Translations under genes and position numbers: made by a program | From: Niveispirillum sp943370215 | GTDB taxonomy: Bacteria; Pseudomonadota; Alphaproteobacteria; Azospirillales; Azospirillaceae | Direction of reading: 5' to 3' | Length of the DNA: 64,000 nt | Assembly: GCA_943370215.1 (NCBI GenBank) | Contig: CALRQC020000014.1 | Location: forward strand, 1 to 64,000 | Part shown: piece after piece, positions 58,558 through 64,000 of the stretch | Position numbering within the stretch: position 1 is the stretch's first letter | Layout: each line of letters begins with the position of its first letter | Notes under the pieces: model-generated | What the model was told of the DNA's origin: nothing | The model's input: the letters and a program-made list of their open reading frames with translations, nothing else | Databases searched by the model: none

Positions 58558-58787
58558 CGGGTTCGCCTGCTTCCAGAAGCTGGTCACACAAATAACCCGG
58601 TCGCGCCATGCGGCCGGGATACTATTCTAACGTCTTGGGCGCCAAGCCTGCAACAGCACCAAACAGGTGGCTGATGCAACCATTCCTCCCGGCGCGCACC
58701 GAATGCAACAACAAGATTGGGGCGTTTCAGCGGCAATCCCCGCCATCGGATGTTATGCCGCAGGCTCGACCTCACCGTCGACAGGCT

Positions 58788-59330
58788 TTAACAACGGCCG
58801 ACACCCTCAGGCAACACGACCCGCCCCCCACGATCAATCCAGGCCAGTTCATCAAGGTTCCAGTCGGCCTCCCGACCTTTGATCAGCAGCATGTCGATGA
58901 ACTGGTGGACAAGCGGTCGCAGCAGATTAATCCACGCAACTTCACGCGACCCATCATGGAAGGAGAGCCGCAGCACACCCGCATTGATTGTCAGATCGAT
59001 CCGATCAACCAACAGGGGCGCCGGCGACACTATGTCGGCCGCCGGCACATGGGCGGCCGCTTGCGTGGAAACATGGCTTGCGGCAGCATGGCTGACCGCC
59101 TCCAGATGTTCGAATAGCAGCACGTCGCTGCGATGATCGAAGCTGCAACGCGCCACCAATTCGCTGGTTTGCATCAGCAACTCGAGCAGCCCCGACAATA
59201 ATGCTCTCGTCAAACGCCGTGTCAGATGCAGTTCCAGACCCGCCGCTGCCGTGCGGGCCGTCAGCACCAACCGATCCTGGCCCAGATCATAACGCAAATC
59301 CAGGCTGGTGGCAGCGACGGGCGCATTCAT
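58788..59330 (-). CDS. Hypothetical protein coupled to the methyltransferase
   Basis: A 180-residue soluble protein of no recognised family. The first half is beta-rich (AATSLDLRYDLGQDRLVLTARTAAAGLELHLTRRL), then a helical stretch and a domain ending in VAWINLLRPLVHQFIDMLLIKGREADWNL. It lies 8 bases downstream of the methyltransferase stop and just before the secretion ABC gene. An in-frame TTG at 59342 overlaps the methyltransferase stop; ATG 59330 is preferred. It may act with the methyltransferase, given the spacing. No enzyme motif is visible. Confidence 0.65.
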   Translation of the reverse strand: MNAPVAATSLDLRYDLGQDRLVLTARTAAAGLELHLTRRLTRALLSGLLELLMQTSELVARCSFDHRSDVLLFEHLEAVSHAAASHVSTQAAAHVPAADIVSPAPLLVDRIDLTINAGVLRLSFHDGSREVAWINLLRPLVHQFIDMLLIKGREADWNLDELAWIDRGGRVVLPEGVGRC

Positions 59331-59338
59331 GCCGCTAT

Positions 59339-60865
59339 TCAAACGACGCCCAGGCGCTGCAACAGCGGCAAGGTACCCTGGCGGGCCACCTGATATTTCT
59401 CCCGCAACTCCGCGAGATTATCCGCGTCTTCCAGCAGAGCCTTGCCATCACGCACCAAGCGTTGGCCATTGCGCGACAACACATCCCAGGCAAAGGCCAC
59501 AGGATCGGGAGCCCCTTCCATCAAGGCCAGCAGAAATAGCTGCGACACTTGATCCTGGACCACCGCCCCACCAAAAACGGGGGAGGCCAGATATTGCAGG
59601 TCGGATGACCAGCGTGACCGCCGGATAACTGCATTGTTAAACATCCGGCAACGACGGCGACGTTCTTCAGCCCCCTCTTCCGGTAAAACGGGTTGGGCAT
59701 AGCCGGCACCAACCAGTACCATCAGCGCCTGCTGGAGCCGCTGCGCACCCAACGGGGCCAAACCCGGATTCGCCATCATTTCGGCGAAGCTGCTCGTCCC
59801 CTGCTCAAGAACCTGCATCAGCGGAACGTAGACATCCTCCTGCAAGGTGGCCTCCCCAAGGGCGCCGGTAACCTTCATGGCAACCTTGGTGCGGTCGACC
59901 GATAATATGAAGCGCTGGGCATCCCAGAGGTTCCCCAGGGCACCTGCCGATAGGCGCACCGCACCTTTCACAAATACGTCACGCCGGAATTGCTGATTGA
60001 CCATGAAGTCGCGCAGCGTCTCCTGGCGGGTAACATCGCTGACCTGGGCCAGAGCCTGCTGCTGTTCGGGCGTAAGGTTGACGGCATCCAGCCGGTCCAG
60101 CAAGTGGGCCGACGTGATCCAGTTCAGCTTCGCCTTGGCCATCTCCGCAGCGACATCACCATGGTAAAAGGGCGTCCAATGCTGGTTAAGATATTCGTGC
60201 GCCACATAGGCACGCGGCTGACCCTTAATCCGCTCAAGCCGCTCTGTCATGCCGGGGTTTGTGCTGAAGAAGCGGCCATTGACGCTGGAAACAGATTCCG
60301 CCAGGGCGAGCGCCTGCTCGATCCGGCCGGTGATAGCCTGCCCGGCCGCCGCGGCCGCCCCTTCCACCAAAAGCCGCCGCAAGGGCATGGCCGCCGCCCA
60401 ACCTGGCAAGGTGTTATAGGAGATGTAAACCAGCCCGCCCGGACGCAAGCGCCGCCGAATGAACTCGACGATCTCCGCACGGTGCTGATCGCTGACCCAG
60501 CTATAGATTCCGTGCAGGGAAATGATGTCGAATTCAGGCAGATCGGTTCTGGCTAGAAACTCGGCAAAACTATCTTCATAGAAAGTGATGTTGTCGTTAC
60601 CCGCCTCCGCCGCGAGATCACGCGCACCAGCCACCTGTGCCGGATTAAAATCCGTAGCGTGAAACTGGATATGTGGGTTGGCGGCCGCAAGCAGGTTGCT
60701 GGAATAACCCTGCCCACAGCCCAACTCACAATAGGTCAAAGGCTGCACCATGCGATGGCCCGACAACAATGTCGCGAAGTTCAGCAGTGACGGGCTCAGC
60801 TCCCGATAAAAACCGTGGGTATAGGAGATTTCGGCCATGTAACCAGCCGACCAGTCCGTCGTCAT
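59339..60865 (-). CDS. SAM-dependent methyltransferase with regulatory domain
   Basis: A 508-residue class I methyltransferase. The SAM-binding motif is YCELGCGQGYSSNLLAAANP (residues about 45-65), with motif II FDIISLHGIYSWVSD and motif III LRPGGLVYISYNTLPGW. Past residue 200 the sequence changes to a methyltransferase regulatory domain (NGRFFSTNPGMTERLERIKGQPRAYVAHEYLNQHW) and a C-terminal domain. The start MTTDWSAGYMAEISYTHGFYREL matches the usual N terminus of this family; ATGs at 60904 and 60928 are less likely. It may methylate a lipid-linked glycan or a surface protein in the S-layer region. It lies between a glycosyltransferase and a hypothetical gene. Confidence 0.88.
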   Translation of the reverse strand: MTTDWSAGYMAEISYTHGFYRELSPSLLNFATLLSGHRMVQPLTYCELGCGQGYSSNLLAAANPHIQFHATDFNPAQVAGARDLAAEAGNDNITFYEDSFAEFLARTDLPEFDIISLHGIYSWVSDQHRAEIVEFIRRRLRPGGLVYISYNTLPGWAAAMPLRRLLVEGAAAAAGQAITGRIEQALALAESVSSVNGRFFSTNPGMTERLERIKGQPRAYVAHEYLNQHWTPFYHGDVAAEMAKAKLNWITSAHLLDRLDAVNLTPEQQQALAQVSDVTRQETLRDFMVNQQFRRDVFVKGAVRLSAGALGNLWDAQRFILSVDRTKVAMKVTGALGEATLQEDVYVPLMQVLEQGTSSFAEMMANPGLAPLGAQRLQQALMVLVGAGYAQPVLPEEGAEERRRRCRMFNNAVIRRSRWSSDLQYLASPVFGGAVVQDQVSQLFLLALMEGAPDPVAFAWDVLSRNGQRLVRDGKALLEDADNLAELREKYQVARQGTLPLLQRLGVV

Positions 60866-60982
60866 TCCCTGCAGCCTTTGATACGTGGTTATAGCAACGC
60901 TCATACCCGACTGGCCCCCAGCACGCAACCAAGGCCTTGGTGCCGATGCATCATTCAGCCATATTGGGCGATCATGTGTGGA

Positions 60983-62206
60983 TCAACCGCCCCGGGCTAT
61001 CCGATTGATCAAGGCTTGTTGCTGCGGCAAACACACCCGAAGCAGATCGAAACGGTCAATCACCGTCTGTCGGGCAGCCTGCCGCATCGCCTGGTAGCGT
61101 TGCTCATGCCCCACCACTTCGGCGACGGCATTGGCGAGTCCCTCATAATCGAAGAAATCGACCAGCAACCCGTTACGCCCATGTTCGATCACTTCCTGCA
61201 CAGGCGGCGTGGCACTGCCGATGACGGGCGCACCGCAAGACATCGCTTCCAGCATCGACCAGGATAAGACGAACGGATAAGTCAGATAAACATGGGCGGC
61301 AGAGACCTGCATCAAGGCAACAAAAGCCGGATAGGAGATGTGCCCGACAAAGGCCACCCGCGAATGGTCGATCCGATCCGCCACTTCCTTGAGAAAGATT
61401 TCCTTCCAGGTCGTGCCCTCCGGCGCCTTGGCGCCGTAGGAAACGCCATCGCGGCCAACCAGAACAAAAAAGGCATCCGGGATAAGGCGTTGCATCAGTG
61501 GAAGTGCCCGCATGAAGCTGTGATAGCCACGATACGGTTCCAGGTTGCGGTTAACGAAGGTGATTACCTTCATTCCCGGCCTTAACACCAGATCACGCTC
61601 AGCAATCGCAATGGAAGCACCTTGGTTGGGCGTCAGTCGATCCGTATTGATACCATCATGCACAACCTCCACCTTCGAATGCGCGAAGGAAGGATAGGAG
61701 GCACGCTGCCAATGCGTTGGACTGTAGCCAGCGTCCATCTGTTCCAACGAGAGCAGCCCACTGGAGTTCTTGGCCCGGACACGGGCTGCACTTTGCCATA
61801 ACGTTGCCGCGAATTCCGGATCGAAATTCACGTCGCCGCCCCGGGCGGCATAGTAGAATTCCAGGAAATGTAACTGCGGCGCATCAGGCCAGATGTCGCG
61901 CAGGAAAAGCATCTCACCCCAGCCGGGGTGACCGACAATGATGTCCGGTCGATAGCCAGAGGAACGCAAGTCCGCTGCAGCCGTGGCACAAGCCTCCCCG
62001 CGGAGCACCTTGGTTTCAAAATCGCTGGCCCAGGGGTGAATATTGGGCGAGCTGCCACGCTGCGTCCGATAACGGATAAACTGTGTGCCAGGCTGCTCCG
62101 CGCCGTCGATCGCCAATGCCGTAATTTGATGACCCGCGGCAAGCAAGGCCGGCACCAGTGATTTGAACTGGCCGGGAAAGTTTTGGTGAACAAACAGGAT
62201 CTTCAT
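60983..62206 (-). CDS. Glycosyltransferase family 4
   Basis: GT-B transferase of 407 residues beginning MKILFVHQNFPGQFKSLVPALLAAGHQ, whose Rossmann start has the family glycine turn. The C-terminal donor half has SWSMLEAMSCGAPVIGSATPP, the EX7E region. HGRNGLLVDFFDYEGLANAVAEV closes the fold. It lies between the S-layer-like gene and the methyltransferase gene, so it may add sugars to the S-layer protein or to the lipopolysaccharide that anchors it. The terminator at 62274-62300 separates it from the S-layer gene, so it has its own promoter or depends on readthrough. Confidence 0.9.
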   Translation of the reverse strand: MKILFVHQNFPGQFKSLVPALLAAGHQITALAIDGAEQPGTQFIRYRTQRGSSPNIHPWASDFETKVLRGEACATAAADLRSSGYRPDIIVGHPGWGEMLFLRDIWPDAPQLHFLEFYYAARGGDVNFDPEFAATLWQSAARVRAKNSSGLLSLEQMDAGYSPTHWQRASYPSFAHSKVEVVHDGINTDRLTPNQGASIAIAERDLVLRPGMKVITFVNRNLEPYRGYHSFMRALPLMQRLIPDAFFVLVGRDGVSYGAKAPEGTTWKEIFLKEVADRIDHSRVAFVGHISYPAFVALMQVSAAHVYLTYPFVLSWSMLEAMSCGAPVIGSATPPVQEVIEHGRNGLLVDFFDYEGLANAVAEVVGHEQRYQAMRQAARQTVIDRFDLLRVCLPQQQALINRIARGG

Positions 62207-62273
62207 GGAACGCCGCCAACTCCTTCAGGGCAGTAACATACTGCTAACGTCTCAGCGCGGCTTTCCAAAGAAA

Positions 62274-62300
62274 AAAGACCCCGGATTTCTCCGGGGTCTT
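62274..62300 (-). terminator. Rho-independent terminator of the S-layer-like gene
   Basis: On the minus strand AAGACCCCGG and CCGGGGTCTT pair over 10 bases around a 6-base loop, followed by TTTTCTTTGG. It starts 44 bases after the S-layer gene stop. Confidence 0.88.
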
Positions 62301-62344
62301 CAGTCTACTCCCGAAGGAGCAAATCAGTCTTCTGAGCGAACCAA

Positions 62345-64000
62345 TTAGATGTTGTGCGGGTTCAGCACTTCACCGGTGATGGAAACGCCGGACAGATCGA
62401 TCAGACCGGTCAGCTTAACAACCTGATCACCCGTGGTGGCGCTGCTGACGAACACGTCGTCGTTGTTGTTGTCAACAACGAGGTAGGTGTCGCCATTGTA
62501 CTGGAACCACGTCACAACGGCGTTGGTGCCAGCACCGGTGTGGCCAGAGGAAGCGGCGTTCAGGTAGTCAGCGAAAGCCGCCGTACCAGCCAGAGCAACC
62601 TTGTCGCCCAGGGTGCCGTTGGAGATAGCACCGGTCGACAGAGACAGAGCCGACAGGTTGATCGAGTCACCGGGAACCAGGGAAGCGCCCGAACCGGCAT
62701 CCTTGGTGAAGTCGGTGATCGTGGCGTAAATGTTACCGTTGGCGTTCGGCGCATTCAGAATGAAGCTGTCAGAGCCGGTGCCACCGGTAACGGTCGCCAG
62801 ACCAGTGCCAATGGTGATGGTGTCGTTGCCCGCACCGCCATCGATGGAGTGGGCGCCGTTGCCAGCAGTGATGGTGTCGTTACCATCGCCACCGGAAATG
62901 GTGTAATTGCCATTGCCAGCGGTGATGGTGTCGTTACCAGCGCCACCCAGGATGGAGGCATTGCCGTTGCCGGCGGTGATGACGTCGTTACCGGCGCCAC
63001 CGTCCAGCGTATCGTTACCGCCACCACCGATGATGGTGTCGTTGCCGTCGCCACCGACGATGGAGTCCACCTTGGTGTTGCCGGTCAGCACGTCGTTGCC
63101 GATACCGCCCTTGATCGTGACCGTGCTGCTGCCGGTATAGGCAGAAGTGTAGGTCACGCCCAGGGCAGCAGCGTCAGCGGCCTTACCGGTGATACCGGAG
63201 GCGTCGAAGCTGGTGACATTGACGGCGGTGGTGTTGGTCAGCACCAGACCCGCATTGCCCGTCACGGTGATGGAGGTCGCATCAGCGGTCGCCAGCGTGA
63301 GGGTGTTGGTGTGGGCGGTGCTGTTGGTATCGGTGTTGGTGATGTTCACCGACTCAATACCAGAGGCCGTGATGGTGCCAGCCGCCAGAGCGGCATCGGA
63401 GGTCAGGGTCAGCGCCAGGCTGTCCGACTTACCGGTCGCATCCTTCAGGACATAGGAGGTGTTGAAGCCCGGCGAAGCCGTCAGCGTCAGACCGACGCCA
63501 GCAGCAACGTTGGAGTAAGTGACCGCACCGGTAACAGCACCCTGCTTCAGCGAGGTGAAGCCGGTGGCGTTGTAGGTACCACCGCCGGCAGCGCTGCCGA
63601 GCTGCAGAACTTCAAAGCCGGTGATGTTGGCGTTGGCGGCTGCGTCAAAGTTGCCAGCAAAGTTGACAACCAGAACGTCAGCGGTGCCGGCGCCGCCATC
63701 AATCGCCTTGGTCGGAGCGACACCGATAGTCACGGTATCCACACCCGAACCACCCTTGTAGGTGGCGGCGGCGGCATTGATCGTCACGGTGTTGGCGCCC
63801 GAGGAACCGGATGCGTCAACGGCCGTCACGGTCTTGCCGTTGAAGTCAGCCTTGACACCACCGGAACCCGAAACCGTCACCGTATCCAGAACGGTCAGAC
63901 CGGCAGTGGAGGCGAGCTCCAGAGCGGCGCTGCCGGAAACGGTCAGGGCCTTGACACCATCAGCCGAGATGTCGGTCAACTTGGCGGCAGTGCCCGAAGT
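62345..64000 (-). CDS. S-layer-like RTX protein, C-terminal part (5' end outside the window)
   Basis: A large Thr/Ala/Gly-rich surface protein of which the last 551 residues are visible; the frame is open to the window edge, so no start is called. It has RsaA-like low-complexity beta regions (ASGSSGANTVTINAAAATYKGG) and, at DNA about 62810-63110, RTX calcium-binding repeats with the core GGxGNDTI followed by AGNGxxxI, an 18-residue (54-base) alternation. There are almost no charged residues except Asp and no Cys, typical of S-layer proteins. The C-terminal 80 residues (DTYLVVDNNNDDVFVSS...VVKLTGLIDLSGVS) would be the type I secretion signal. It is exported by the ABC/HlyD pair downstream. Confidence 0.9.
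   Translation of the reverse strand, partial: TSGTAAKLTDISADGVKALTVSGSAALELASTAGLTVLDTVTVSGSGGVKADFNGKTVTAVDASGSSGANTVTINAAAATYKGGSGVDTVTIGVAPTKAIDGGAGTADVLVVNFAGNFDAAANANITGFEVLQLGSAAGGGTYNATGFTSLKQGAVTGAVTYSNVAAGVGLTLTASPGFNTSYVLKDATGKSDSLALTLTSDAALAAGTITASGIESVNITNTDTNSTAHTNTLTLATADATSITVTGNAGLVLTNTTAVNVTSFDASGITGKAADAAALGVTYTSAYTGSSTVTIKGGIGNDVLTGNTKVDSIVGGDGNDTIIGGGGNDTLDGGAGNDVITAGNGNASILGGAGNDTITAGNGNYTISGGDGNDTITAGNGAHSIDGGAGNDTITIGTGLATVTGGTGSDSFILNAPNANGNIYATITDFTKDAGSGASLVPGDSINLSALSLSTGAISNGTLGDKVALAGTAAFADYLNAASSGHTGAGTNAVVTWFQYNGDTYLVVDNNNDDVFVSSATTGDQVVKLTGLIDLSGVSITGEVLNPHNI

Noticed and set aside
62810..63110. Short tandem repeats in the S-layer-like gene considered as a CRISPR or minisatellite
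   Set aside because: The units are in-frame codons of RTX calcium-binding repeats; there are no unique spacers.

Overview
The window reads as chromosomal DNA of a high-GC alphaproteobacterium, most likely a member of the Rhodospirillales (Azospirillum/Niveispirillum-like). This is inferred from the mix of urea carboxylase genes, a Caulobacter-style S-layer protein with type I export, many sensory genes and strong GC bias. I see no tRNA, rRNA, CRISPR array, insertion sequence or phage gene. Most genes are intact and tightly packed, often with overlapping stops and starts.

Layout. (1) 1-6713, minus strand: a urea assimilation operon with an ABC transporter (binding protein, permease, ATPase), two DUF1989 urea carboxylase-associated proteins and urea carboxylase (cut by the window edge). 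A textbook sigma-54 promoter lies upstream, and REP-like hairpins sit at two gene junctions. (2) 6899-15107: a secreted LamG-GH2 glycosidase, an ArsR regulator divergent from an Old Yellow Enzyme, an alpha/beta hydrolase, and a DEAD-box RNA helicase coupled to a stand-alone Lrp-type RAM domain. (3) 15110-29148: a soluble PAS-PAS chemoreceptor, a BaeSR-like two-component system divergent from an RND efflux operon, a MocR regulator beside a BenE-type transporter, and a MerR regulator facing an SDR reductase across a MerR-type promoter. (4) 29188-41441: a two-component system, then an apparently undescribed synthase-dependent exopolysaccharide locus. It holds a BcsB-like protein, a glycosyltransferase with an N-terminal MshEN (c-di-GMP-binding) domain, a polytopic membrane protein, a receiver protein with a degenerate GGDEF domain, a beta-barrel protein, a divergent GH113-like glycosidase, and a GDP-mannose pyrophosphorylase. 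(5) 41770-44800: two paralogous small proteins of unknown family flanking a DedA gene, a MaoC hydratase, and bacterioferritin with a Fur-like box and a long hairpin upstream. (6) 44827-50991: sugar-nucleotide and glycan genes (UDP-glucuronate 4-epimerase, GalE, UDP-galactopyranose mutase, a glycosyltransferase, a flippase), pointing to a galactofuranose-containing glycan. (7) 51179-54431: two tandem XRE-type regulators, an unknown protein, and a large CAP/RTX protein with repeats centred on NPDVAAAV. (8) 54637-64000, minus strand: an S-layer-like RTX protein (5' end outside the window), a glycosyltransferase, a methyltransferase, and the type I secretion ABC and HlyD proteins.

How it fits together. 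The second half of the window is largely a cell-surface region: a c-di-GMP-responsive polysaccharide, a Galf-containing glycan, and an S-layer with its export and possible glycosylation or anchoring genes. The polysaccharide locus at 31.6-41.4 kb is the best candidate for a new system. The tandem-XRE/CAP/RTX operon, the twin small proteins around DedA, and a covarying hairpin repeat found at two distant sites are the next most interesting.
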